Below, in pieces: positions 12,440-23,872 of a stretch of 64,000 nucleotides of DNA. Source of the stretch: Daphnia carinata (lineage: Eukaryota; Arthropoda; Branchiopoda; Diplostraca; Daphniidae); NCBI RefSeq assembly GCF_022539665.2, contig NC_081333.1, positions 11,592,971 through 11,656,970 on the forward strand, given 5' to 3'. The notes under the pieces were generated by a model. The model was not told where the DNA came from and searched no databases. It saw nothing but the letters and a program-made list of their open reading frames with translations. Made by a program: the position numbers and the translations under genes. Numbering within the stretch: the first letter of the stretch is position 1; each line of letters opens with the position of its first letter.

Positions 12440-15400
12440 TCACGACTGAGAGTCTTTTGTTAAGTTATCTAGAGCTTGCAAAAATACTTTTTTTAAGTTG
12501 TTTAAATTGAATTCTTTGCCTGAACTTGAAACAGCTGTTGTTGGCGCTGCTGGAAGGAACCTTTGTCTGACGACGTAGTTCAGTTTACTGTCTACAATTT
12601 GCTGCCACGACTGAAAACAATCAAATTCATTCGTTGGCAAGAATAGAAAACTAACTGTACATATCTAACTCCATATTTACTTGATCAAAATCCAGTTGTT
12701 CAACAGGAAGCAGAGCCTTTTCGAGCAAACTGACACTTCTTTGTTTATCGCTGCTGCTTTTCTCTACTTTGAGTAAAGCCAGCAAACATTTCAAAGAACC
12801 TTGCAGCATGTGTGTGGCAGTCTTGAAGTCCTGTCATCAGGTAAAGCCAATCCAATCTTGTTTTTGTGTGATTTGTAAGAAATGTGTCTAGTTAAGTGAT
12901 ACCTCTTCAAAATGCTCGACTTGTTGGATAGAAAGCGTTACGCGTTCATGGGCTAATCGTACGGCAGCAAAACTGCCTTCTGTGAGTCCAGCTGTTTTGG
13001 TAGTAAGAATTTTGTTGTGGAATACCCGCTGAATGATCTGAAATTGACGGGTTGCTTGTCCAAGTTTAATCTGAAGCATCAATATTGGTCGGTTAACTTC
13101 CCAACTTTATTATTGTTAATATATGTATACCGTTTCCTTTTTCAATTCAACGTAGTTTGAGTGGTGCGTTTCAATCTGACTCCAGGTTTCCTGCACGGGC
13201 AAGGGAGAATCTAAACTCACTTGTAGATTTGTCGATGCCGAATAGTAAAGACGTAAACGACTTTGCAATTCATCGACTAGTAGGGCTAATGCAGCCAAAC
13301 TATCTGATTGCAACCTGTACTTATTTGTAGTTTTCGACACCAAAATAGAAACCACCGGGCCATTGAAGTGTTTTAAAGCAATGAGGTTAGATGCAGATTC
13401 GTCGACTGCAAAATCTTTAATTACAATATAATTTACTTATGAATAATATTGGATTTGTATAGAAGTGTATACCTTGAAATAACTGAGCCAAACTGGCAGC
13501 TGGTTGGTTTGCTGATAACGTTACCTTAACTCGGGCTTCACGGACTGGCACCGAGGACTGCATAACAAGTTGCAGTGGTAAGATGAACTGTTTAGTCACC
13601 GACAAAGCTCCAACCAAAGCAGTGACGACCGTAACTTCTACACGTAGCGAAGCAACCATTCCGAATTTAGAAGGAGCAACATGGAACATCATCGGTAACA
13701 CAGCTTGTCCTTTGCCTTCCATTGTAAGTAAAAAAATAGTGAAACTAAATATTGATGCTGTCAATCTTTTAATTACCGTCGAGCTGAAGGCAAGTTTCAG
13801 AAGGTGTAGCAACAATTAACGGATCGCAAGTAAAAAACACTCGTATGTTAGCATTTTGATTTTTTGGTATGGTAATTATTAGATTTCCTTTGATTGCCTT
13901 AGCTAACCGCTGTGTCTCCAAGTACTCGGAGCACGTTTGGGCATCGAGCTTCAGATCGAGTTCTATATCTTTTTCTTTCGGATTTACTGGAATGTAACAG
14001 TAGGCTGTTAAAGGGTTACATCTTGTTAGAAACGCTTTAATATTAATATACACTCTTTCAATTCCCCTGCATGAAGGGACTTTTTCAGTTGTTGGAGTTC
14101 CTTCATCCCACGTCCATAGTTAATAGATCGCTGCGGTGCTTGAAGAAAGCTGTATTCAACTTGCTGTGTTCCCATGTACACGACGTTCACTTGGCCGAGA
14201 TCAGTAAGAGTAACTATCAACCCTTTTATGAACTAAAAGCACAATTAGAAGAAAAGGTAAAGAAAAAAAGAAGTTAAAAAGATTCAATCCTTTGATTGTA
14301 CCTGAAAAGTTGCTATTTTAATAACTAATGGGGTTGTGGGCAACTTGCAATTCCATTCCACGATGTTGTCTTTATAGACAAATAAAGTACTTGCATCCGT
14401 GCATATTAAAATCACTACATCATCCACGTAGTCCGCTAAAAAGGAAAAAGATTACACCGAGGGAACTTCAGAAGATGGTGTAGACAATACGAACGCGGGG
14501 TCAATAGAGTGAAACACATCGGGTGATAGTCCAATTTCCTGACCCATAAAATCGTTCCGTCGCTATCCTTCAAGCAATAGAGATGCCTTTCACCTAAAAT
14601 CACGATGTAGGAACCGAGATTCTGAACATCTATCGCCGGTTCACTAAGTTCGAATTCCCAATCAAAAAGAAGTTTATTTGACGTGCCTGGTGTCCTAGAT
14701 GATTGCTGTTCTATCGTCGAGTTTGCTAAGGATTGGTAACTAAAAAGTAAACTTTTGTAAGGCTAAATCTAGCCTTTAACACTTTGCAAATTCCAAGATT
14801 AGCCACCTGTAGCTCTGAAGATTCCACGACGAATCGGTAACAATGAAACTTTCTGTTGACGACACGTAACATATAGGCGACGGAAGAAGATGAAGAGTGG
14901 GTAACTTGCAACTTACACCAACCCTTTCGTTCTCAAAAAACATTAAAATTCCTTCCGTCAAGGATTGCACACAGAGCTAACCAAATTTTAATTATGGACA
15001 ATTGAAGTGATTAAAATGCAAAATAGTGATAGTAAAATGTACCACGTTTGATGGCCCCGCAAGTAGTGCGTATGCATGTAAAGGTAGCCGATGCTCGTAC
15101 ATAAAATCCACAGTACAGTGGGAATTCAGTTCGGTGTTTTCGTTAATGACAATGCGAAGGATTCGCAAGTGCATCGGATGTAGCACTGCGACGTGCAACC
15201 CCTCAGTACTGTAATAAATACAAAATGAAAGCGTCAGTCTTTCATGCTGCAAGAAGGAGACGTCTCATTTTACTTGTTAAAGCGTCCTGAAAGGACAGCC
15301 AATACCGGTAAAGCTAGTTGCGTTTCTAGTTGCAAACCTGACAAACATGAAGTCTCTGGCGATGTTGGAGGTTTTGGATCATAAAGTCGTAGATAGCCCT

Positions 15401-15542
15401 GCAAACTGCCTACGATTATGAACTGTCTTGCTGTACCATCAACTGCATTCTCGTAACTGGCAATACACATATGGAAAGCACCGAAAGTTTCGTCGATTCC
15501 GCATTTTGTATTCCACCAATCTCGCGATTTAAACAAGGACAT
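12440..15542 (-). CDS. BBS9: BBS9 / PTHB1, BBSome subunit
   Basis: There are twelve exons on the minus strand, in transcript order: 15542-15274, 15208-15043, 14976-14807, 14739-14486, 14435-14302, 14232-14052, 14004-13777, 13715-13473, 13405-13131, 13070-12903, 12830-12681, 12610-12440. They give 2,409 nt (802 aa), against about 887 in human. The N-terminal beta-propeller starts MSLFKSRDWWNTKCG, followed by IVGSLQGYLRLYDP and LCVQSLTEGILMFFE. Later blocks ILGERHLYCLKDSDGTI, IVTLTDLGQVNVVYMGT and VVSILVSKTTNKYRLQSD match the middle and platform regions. BBS9 is a core subunit of the BBSome, which carries membrane proteins in cilia, so in this animal it probably acts in ciliated sensory neurons. 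The donors of exons 4 and 6 are weak (GTCTAC, GTATAT), set by phase only, and imply introns of about 50 and 47 nt. The exon 8 acceptor is also poor. The gene shares a 251-bp divergent promoter with Nup93. Confidence 0.9.
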
Positions 15543-15793
15543 GTTGATAACGAGTGTTTTTGTTTTACGAATTGTGAAGAAGTTGCTACGGCAACGGCGC
15601 CAGTGTTCGCTAGCACAATCGGCAACGCCGGCCGCATGACATTTTGAAAGAGAACAGTTTGTCTGCTTGGTCTACTCGTATTTGAAGTCCAATACTAAAC
15701 GTCTCTTCTTTTCCCTTCCATCAATCAGTACCCTTCTTTCCCGGTTTTGGACGTCTTTTTAATAGCAAAAATTGCATTTGTTAGAATAAGAAA
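15543..15793. promoter_or_regulatory. bidirectional promoter between BBS9 and Nup93
   Basis: Only 251 bp separate the two divergent start codons (15542 on minus, 15794 on plus), so both 5'UTRs and both core promoters must lie here or the 5'UTRs must overlap. No TATA box is obvious. Confidence 0.7.
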
Positions 15794-18700
15794 ATGGACG
15801 ATGAAGAGCTCTCCTCCTTGGTGCAAGCAGCTGAACAGCTCGCATCTCAACTTGACGATGGAAGTCTGGGTGAACTACCTAGAGTTGAACGCAATTTGCG
15901 GCAAATTATGGAGGCTAGTAATCAACTATGGATAAGAACATCACAAAGTGGAGGCCAAGAAAATCAAGGGTAATGACATCAAATTATGAAATGGTTTAGC
16001 CTTTTGCTAAATTAACACCATTCACAGGGCTGCATTGCTGGGCTCCGTTGGATTAGATCTTCCCCGAGTAGCACACAAGTTGGATGTTTTGAGTACAATT
16101 TCAAATTTTGAACCACTAGAACCAATCCGAGAAACAGATATTAAAGGTTTTTTAAAAAATGAACGTGAAAATGCTATATTAGCTGTAATCGAAGAGACTC
16201 GACGAATGGTACATCATTTTTTACAGAAAAAGAAATTAAAGGACAAACTAATTGCTACTTATAATTTGCTCAGAGTTTCAACCATGCCCAGCAAATGTAT
16301 TGGGATTCAGTTAAAAGTGAATGGGAAAGAGAAAAGCAGCAGATCCTTAGTGCCTTAACTGAGTCTGGTGATGAATTGCTGGATATTTCTCTTCCAATTG
16401 CTGAGGTACTTTTCCATTTGAGTAGCTTAAATTCTAATTAATTTCATTAATGTACCTTAAAATAGATGACTTCAGGAGGGATGCTTCCCATTTCCTCAAG
16501 AAGTGTTTTGGACCATCAAGAGATGGCTTATGTCAAAGCAGTAATGGAATACAACGATCAAACATTGAAGGGGGGTATCAAACCTAGCTTAGCAGAAAAG
16601 TTCGCTCAAACTGCTCAAGCTTTCAATGATCAAGTAACACAGCCACAGCTTTAGTAAATCAAACATAAATTAATCATAATGTCTTTGGATTCTTTAGAAT
16701 ATATCTGACATATGGGACATGGTACGAATGATGGTTGATGTGCCGGTAAAGGTTAGCGGAGATAATATCTTAAAATCGCGCGGAAGTGCTCTTATGCAAC
16801 GAGCTTTCATGAACCAAGGTCGTCGCTATCTTGAAGATCGGTAATAAAAAAATCAGTTTTAATAACAAACCAACCCTGCCTAACTTGACAAATGTAACTT
16901 TATCAGGTACAAATCCTATATCCGGCAAATTGTATATAGTAATCTGGGAGCTGCCAAACTTGGCGGAATTCCCGGTACTTTACCTCTTGTACGGAGCTTT
17001 GTTTCTGCCCGTCAAATTTCGCGCACAACTGGATTAGAAGATGGTTTCGTGGATGGAGAGCCTGTTTGGCCACTAATATTTTATTGTTTGCGCTGTGGAG
17101 ACATAAATGCCGCTTTACAGGCGTCTAAACAAGCAGGGTAGTTTTCATATAATCAGACAGAAAAAATGGCTTTGGCTAATGGCTTTACTTTCTTCAACAT
17201 GACTATAGAGCTGTGGTGTCAGAGTTTACAAGACTTCTAGAAGAATTAATCCATAGTGGTGATCGCAACCTGAGCCCTAGCATGGAAACCAATGCTAAAT
17301 TAATGTACAAGAAAATGATTCGCACATCAACAGATCCCTATAAACGGTAGGAGCAATTTTTTTAAATATATGTAAATATATGTATATTTTTTTATGGAAA
17401 CCGTCTTTTATGTACATTACTTCTATTTCAGCGCGTCGTATTGTGTCGTGGCTGCCTGTGATGTCAATGATGATCACACTGAAGTAGCCCAATCGACGGA
17501 CGATTACTTGTGGATCAAGCTTTGCCAGTTAAAAGAAGATGAGCTTGCTGGGCACGACTCTTCTCATGAGCGTGTGACTTATTCTCAATTTCAGTCACTT
17601 GTTTTGGAGGAATACGGTAATCGGCCCGTCTATTAGCATTCCTGAATATTATCGTAAATTTGTTTTATCTATTAGGTGAACGACATTTCAAGGCATACCA
17701 GGAACCTTTCCTCTACTTTGAAGTTCTTTTCCTTACCGGTCAATTCGAGGCTGCTATTGATTTTTTCGCCCGCATCGAACGACTTCGTTGCCACGCAGTT
17801 CATGTCGCCCTTGCGTTGTTTGAGAGTCAGTTTTTGGCTTTGCCCAGCAATGTTCAATCGCCGCTTCGTAAGTTCCCAATAACGTGAGATTTAAAACTAC
17901 ACTGCTAAACTATTTCAATATTAGTTTCAAAGGAAAATTCAGATAAACCTTCTATGAGGCGATTGAATATTGCACGTCTTGTTATGCTGTATACTCGCAA
18001 ATTTGAAGCAACCGACCCTAAGGAGGCCCTCCACTATTTCTACTTTTTAAGGTAAAATTATTCAAAATAGCTTCAAATTTAGTTTTGCTTACCTATTCGG
18101 TTTTACATGATTGTGCAGAGGAATTAAAGCCTCCAAAGGAGATTCTCTTTTCACCGCTTGCGTCAGTGAACTCGTCCTCGAATCCCGTAACTTTGATTTG
18201 CTACTCGGTCGCCTAGAGCCAGACGGATCACGTACCCAAGGGTTTTTGAACCATTTCAAAGGGACACAGGTAAACTACTTTTCATAACTTTGCATGCCTA
18301 GATATCGTGTAATTTAAATCAGTTTATAGAAACTAAAGATACTCGGCCTTCTTCCAAAACAGGTTGATACGCAAAAGATCATTGAACTCGTAGCCAGAGA
18401 TTCAGAGGCTAAGGGCTTGCATGAAGATGCTGTACATCTTTACGAGCTAGCCAAAGACGGTGCAAAAGTAATTGAACTTCTTTGTCGGCTACTAAGTGGC
18501 ACTATCTCACAGCCAGCTGCTATTGAATCGGAAAGTTGGAGGGTGCAGAATAAGGCCATAGCGTTCGCCCAACGATTGAAAGCATCTGGGTCCCTGTTAC
18601 CTAATATAGCAGCAACTTTCTTTCTTCTTCTTGATCTCGGAATCTTTTTTTCGCTGTATCATGAAGAGAAGTACCACGAAGCATTCGAAGTAAGTAGCCA

Positions 18701-19196
18701 AATCATAGTTTCCTATTTTGCATTTTTTTTTGTGATTTTTTTCGTGCGTTGCAGACAATTGCCAAACTTCGACTTATCCCTCTCTCTCCCGATGAAGTGG
18801 AATCCCGGGTGTCAAATTTCCGAAACTTGAGTGATGACATCCGGCGAAATATTCCAGATGTGTTGTTAGCAACAATGAATATTCTTTACAAAAAATATAA
18901 CCAATCCAAGTATGTAGTGATCCCAATATCTTTGATTTTCGATATATTTAACTTGTTATCTTTTTTAGGGCACCTCGTGGTTTCGTTCAATCTCGAAGGG
19001 ATGATGGAGATACTGACGAGGTAAATGGAACAGGCCACAATTCTCATAACTATACTAATCGTTTTTCCTCTAATAGTTTATGGACCAGATTAGGAAACAG
19101 GCTCGTGCTTTAACTACTTTCATTGGAATGATTCCTTACCGAATGCCGGGAGACACTCATGCGAGGTTGGTTCAATTACAATCCATGATGATATGA
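15794..19196 (+). CDS. Nup93: nuclear pore protein Nup93
   Basis: There are fifteen exons: 15794-15969, 16028-16208, 16274-16405, 16466-16633, 16698-16840, 16907-17137, 17209-17346, 17432-17616, 17676-17867, 17925-18051, 18119-18269, 18363-18689, 18755-18909, 18969-19020, 19077-19196. They give 2,478 nt (825 aa), close to human Nup93 (819), with all phases consistent. Matching blocks include [10 protein letters not shown] and [16 protein letters not shown] at the coiled N-terminus, [27 protein letters not shown]-type [53 protein letters not shown] and the C-terminal [20 protein letters not shown]. Nup93 is the linker of the inner-ring complex (with Nup205/188, Nup155, Nup35 and the Nup62 complex) and scaffolds nuclear pores. 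The C-terminal alpha-solenoid is complete. Confidence 0.96.
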
Positions 19197-19268
19197 TAAG
19201 GAAGGGAGATCATTTTGATAGCTCATTTGTGCGTTTCTTAACTATAAAAGATTTCTTTGGGTTTTAAT

Positions 19269-19274
19269 AATAAA
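19269..19274 (+). promoter_or_regulatory. polyadenylation signal of Nup93
   Basis: AATAAA lies 73 nt after the Nup93 stop. Confidence 0.6.
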
Positions 19275-20903
19275 ATCCAGGGAGTAAATATTTCAGAATC
19301 CAATGGTCTTATTTGGTTTCGTTGAAAGACATAGACATCTAATGTAGCAAAAAACTAGTGTTCATTTTTAGAAGATTCTTGGAAGCCTTTTTACTTTAGC
19401 TACACCGCACGCTAATGTTTGGAATCCTTGGCGCTACAAGCGTACGTTGATAAAGTACCCAACATACGACAACTGTTTTGTTTGTCATGCTCCGTTCTAG
19501 TTAGCGGATCTCTTAGTAAGTAAGACTAGTTTTTTGTTTTTTTTTTACTTTCAAAATAATTAATAATTAAAGGAAGTCGTACAAACCTAGGATACTCAAA
19601 TTCTAATTATTCCACAGTAGTGGAACAATTAGAATAACAATTAATTCGCTGTAAATTATGTTCTACAATATGACCCTGTATCGTGCACATAATTGTAAAC
19701 GAAAGTTGAGTTGATGCTTGTCAGAAAACGTTATGATTTCGATCAAATCGTACAAGAGATTTCTGTGATTTGCAAGCCATGCGACTACATTTTTCGTTTA
19801 CATCGTAACTCGGCTTTTTTATAACACCTAAGCTAAACAAAAAGCAACGAGCGACATTCCTATTGTTTCAACGTGATGGTCATTTTTGTACCAAGGACAT
19901 AACAGATGTCGAAATAGCGCATTAGCTGCAGCGTCTCCAAGTTACTTGCCAGATGGGCCAAATCCCAATAAAACGTAGGAGACGTACATACTTATTTTTC
20001 TAAAGCTTTTTGACGAATATGCAACTAGGACACTGCCCTACAACGTCTAAAACAACGCTTTATATGTTACGTTGACCTGAATTGCAATTCAAAGGAAATG
20101 AAAAGTTAGATTCATCGTGCGCTTTAACTTTTATGTATTTTGTTATCCTTTTGAAGGATCAAATCGTACGAGAAAAGTACAGTACACTACGAGTAAATGT
20201 TTCATAGGTTAAAGACAGGCGAATTGATTAGTGACTCTGTGTTGAGTCTAGGTAGGAATTTTTGTAACAGCGTTAATTATACGCCGAAAAAAACGTCTTT
20301 TTGCTTTCGTGTACCAAAAAACCATCGCTTCGGCATTTGCGCCAGGTCCCTTGTTCCTTGGCATGATTTGGACTTGCAGACGCATAGGGCAAGTGTTTTG
20401 GCATGGCCGCAAATTTCGGACAAAAATACACATTGAGATCGTCGATAAGACTTCCCTGTTACCCGTGACTGGAAGAATGGGTCAGTTGTATGGTCTCCTT
20501 CCAACAACATGCACTTGATACTAGGCTAGGAAATTTCCCGCACGTCTATCAATACCACCTATTGCACTGAACTGCAATAAAGATGCCATAACAAAGTTTT
20601 AAAGTTAAAATTGAAATGAATAATCCAGAAACGGGTAGTCAAACTATCAATTTCTGTTTGATTTGCCAATAGCGATACACGTTCACAAAGTCAAGGTATT
20701 GTTTTGTCGTTGTTGAATGTGAACAGAAGGTACACATGGTTGACTATCAAGGGGAAAGGAAAGAAACAAGCAGTAGAAACACTGGGAGAAACAGTAGAGA
20801 TAAATTATAGAACAAGGAGGGTCCGACGAGTAGAGTATTCAGAATAAGAATAATGATTCGCCGTTGACTATCAGCCTGCGTCTTAATAAATCTTTTTCTT
20901 TCT
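19275..20903. other. intergenic region, no gene recognised
   Basis: This AT-rich stretch contains a near-perfect hairpin (19600-19635) and short ORFs without motifs. The right part should hold the flightin 3'UTR, since flightin is read leftwards and ends at 20904, but no obvious minus-strand AATAAA was found close to it. Confidence 0.4.
19600..19635. repeat. 16-bp inverted repeat (hairpin) with 4-nt loop
   Basis: ATTCTAATTATTCCAC at 19600-19615 pairs with GTGGAACAATTAGAAT at 19620-19635, with one mismatch and the loop AGTA. It lies about 330 bp past the Nup93 poly(A) signal, outside any gene. Confidence 0.7.
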
Positions 20904-21622
20904 TTAATAAGTTAGACTGGCGGTCACTTTACGAGTGTAATTCCTAGCATGAACTGTATAGGTATTGACAGTGCTTCGGATGCTGTGAAGCAGTTGTGCG
21001 TCTTGATCTTTGTCCTTGTTACGGGCGGCAGCTTCACGTTTCTCCGAATAAGTCTTCAGAGCCCGTTCAGCCCACGAAAGCGCCTTCGGAGGTGCTGGCT
21101 TGTAGCCGCCACTTCGCTCATCCAAATAGTCGATCATTCCCTACACAACAACAAATGGTAAGTATGACATCGTTAGGAACTGGTAGTGAATTGGTATATC
21201 AAGGTATTCGGGGTAGGCCTACTAGCTACGGTATTGTAGCACTAGAAGCGGCAGTGAACTCGTTACATTTGAGAATGTTTTGTTCTTACCTTGTAATAAT
21301 TCGAGCCGTAGTCTAAAAAAAAAAACACAATAATTATGTAGCCAAATCATATTCATTTTGCACAAAAAACTAGTGCTATTGGGGTAACAATGATTTACGC
21401 ACCGTAATTGTATTCGTAGAGATGGGATTTTGGTCTCTTCCAGTGTAAAGATACCCGCTTTTTACGTTTTTCAACTTCAACGGGGATATTGGGCTGAATT
21501 TCCGCGGGAGGAACTGCACCAGCTTCTGCAGCGTTAACTTCCTGCGCAACCGTCGAGGCATCGCCTTCCTCTAGAGGAACGAAAGTGTCACCACCTTCCA
21601 GATCAGGCATCTCGTACGACAT
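20904..21622 (-). CDS. fln: flightin, thick-filament protein
   Basis: There are three exons in transcript order: 21622-21403, a 23-nt microexon 21312-21290, and 21140-20904, giving 480 nt (159 aa). The N-terminus is acidic and Pro/Ala-rich (residues 1-55) and is followed by the WYR block of pancrustacean flightins: HWKRPKSHLYEYNYDYG, then NYYKGMIDYLDERSGG and SWAERALKTYS (about residues 60-115). The basic C-terminus LLHSIRSTVNTYTVHARNY also matches the family. Flightin binds the myosin rod and sets thick-filament length and stiffness in Drosophila flight muscle; in a wingless crustacean it must act in other striated muscle. The microexon is needed: its 8 codons restore the block, which aligns residue for residue with the myofilin-like gene upstream. 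The first donor is GTGCGT, chosen over an alternative GTAAAT four bases downstream because of frame. Confidence 0.85.
21290..21312 (-). other. 23-nt microexon in flightin
   Basis: This exon is flanked by a poly-T tract plus TAG acceptor and a GTAAGA donor. With the phase-1 G of exon 1 it encodes DYGSNYYK, the centre of the conserved block. Skipping it would shift the frame. Confidence 0.8.
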
Positions 21623-23872
21623 CCTTTTCTATACCACAAAATGCCAATTGCGATGAGGTTGTCATTAGCCGTTGGATTTTTCTCTCCTTTCTAACAACTA
21701 CCTTGCTTTTCTTTAAACCAGCCCTTCTGATCGAACAAACATTGAAATCTCAAATTCAAAACGAGACTATGGGGGAAAAAATCCTTGTGGAAGGAAGCAG
21801 TAAAGTAAACATTCTGGTCGAGTTTCTTTCGAGATAGAAATGCATAGGGGGAAAAGAAGCAAAAGAGAAATGAAAAATGAGCACGGACCTTTTCAAGGAA
21901 GCTCGTTAGTAATTATGCAATAATCCGGTCGTGTAGCACCCGTAGGAGCCCGGCAAGCACCTTCTTTAGAGTCTAGTGGTAGAACAACGACTGCCTTCTC
22001 GTCCCTTATCAAACACTCACCCTCACCAGCAAGAGAAATAAACCACAGTGCTACGGCTCAAGCAACAAATATGGGCTCATGCTATTTTCCCCGGCTGTGT
22101 TGGCCTCACTCAGGAGTTCTTGGTTTTTTTTATCATACCTCCCTCTAAACCACCCAACTTGTGACTACTGGATGGTGTTCCAACAACAAGGGGAGGTCTT
22201 CCATCTTTCTATATGGTTTCACTTTCTTTCCAAAATGGATTCCTTCTCCAGTATTCTTTGTCAGCGAGCCAATAGTGTTCACCTATAGTCTATCTTTCAA
22301 GTGATTTTTGGCTTCGGTTGGCTTTTTCGATTTATTTAGCATCGTACCCCTCCTAGCGCCAACCTTCTGATTGAAAATATCCCAAGGGCAGTCCTTATGG
22401 CCGATGCTGGCCTTTATGCTCCATTCAGCAATTCCTTTCTTCAATACAAAAACAAATAGGCTGTCGTCGTCTGCTCGGATCTTCAACATACTTTTGCCTT
22501 TGCTTCGGCGTTGAACGAAAGGAGTCCCAAGTCTCAGGCCAAAACAGTTACTGACCGTTACGGATTTGGAGATGGACGGTGACCAGGCCCAGTTGGGAAC
22601 TTGTACTTGAAACTGAAATTATAGTTTCGCCGGATTGGATCCACCTCGTTCTCCGATACCTTAGTACACATCCGATACACGTAACATGCGATGAAAGGCT
22701 AGTGTCATAACATTTGAACTCTAAGCGCAGTTCGATCAACAAATGTCTTGACCCAAGGCCTCGCAGCATTCTTCGAAGAATTCTTCCGTAATTCCAAGAA
22801 AAAAAAACAAGGAAGCTATTCCCTGCACAGCAAAATTTCTTTCTTTATTTCCTGTTAGTTGAATATGACATGAACAGGTGGAAGGTATGAACAGGTGGAA
22901 TCTATTTTGTAGTGAGAATGAAAGAAATCTTATACATTTTAATGTTCATTAACAAATAGGTAATATCATATAGTTTGCTGTACCACAGGAGGGTATTCAT
23001 AATTTGTTGTTTCTCAAATCTTCGGTAGAGAACTCCCATTTGGATGTATGTACTACAACATGGTTACATATCCCAATGTTTTTGGAACCAAAGGTAATGT
23101 AGAACATTTCTTCGACTGCAGTAGCAATCACCATAACATGGTAAGTAACCTTAAAGTTAAAATGGTTTGATTCACTTGGCATCGAGGAATAATTTAATGC
23201 TGAAGCCAATCAACAGCAATGCAGGAAACAATGATTTCTATTCAAGATGAAGATTCCTGATTGGGCTGTATATTTCAAAACACATAAAGCTTTTACAAAT
23301 GGAGGACACATGGGTGTTATGGGTATAGAAAGTTAACTGAACAAGAGAGAAACAGAGCATCATAAAAAACCATTCTTTATTTTAGTTTGGTAGAAGATTG
23401 CTCCCCTTCGACTCTAGCCGATTCAAGCATGGTCTGCCACACCTAACCATCACATTCTTAATAGAGTAGCAGACTACAGACATCCAAGAAAACCGCGTGT
23501 TTCTACGATACTTACATTACACGATATGATCTGTGCGGAGTGCTGCAACAATTTTTCTATTCGCAAGTATATCTGCAACTTTGACTTGTTTGGTGGAGTC
23601 TGTTTATGGTAACTGCCAATTTTAGGTTCTACGTAGCTACATCGGGTGGATATAAACATAGCGTCAGGGTACGGTAAATACTGCGAATTCATTGGTGACG
23701 TAGCAAATGTGATGCGCTTTCCTTTGAAAGGATACGTGCTCTTCATGCCATTTCACGCCCATAAACGTCTTACAAAAGGTCTTTCTATGAAGGGAAAAAA
23801 CCAAGTCTTTCGTCGCTGATATCATCCACTCAGTTGGTTTTTTGTTCTTCCTTCACATTATATTAATCGTTT
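21623..23872. other. region between the flightin and myofilin-like genes
   Basis: About 2.25 kb with no recognised coding exon. The right part probably holds the 3'UTR of the myofilin-like gene (minus-strand AATAAA at 23381-23376, a second at 22849-22844), and the left part the flightin promoter. Short ORFs on both strands lack family motifs. Confidence 0.4.
23376..23381 (-). promoter_or_regulatory. polyadenylation signal of the myofilin-like gene
   Basis: AATAAA on the minus strand lies about 490 nt after the TAG at 23873. Confidence 0.45.

Noticed and set aside
13583-13819. Plus-strand ORF inside BBS9
   Set aside because: Antisense shadow of BBS9 exons 7 and 8.
20277-20518. Short ORFs on both strands with several Cys and basic residues
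   Set aside because: No recognisable domain; overlapping ORFs in three frames suggest chance.
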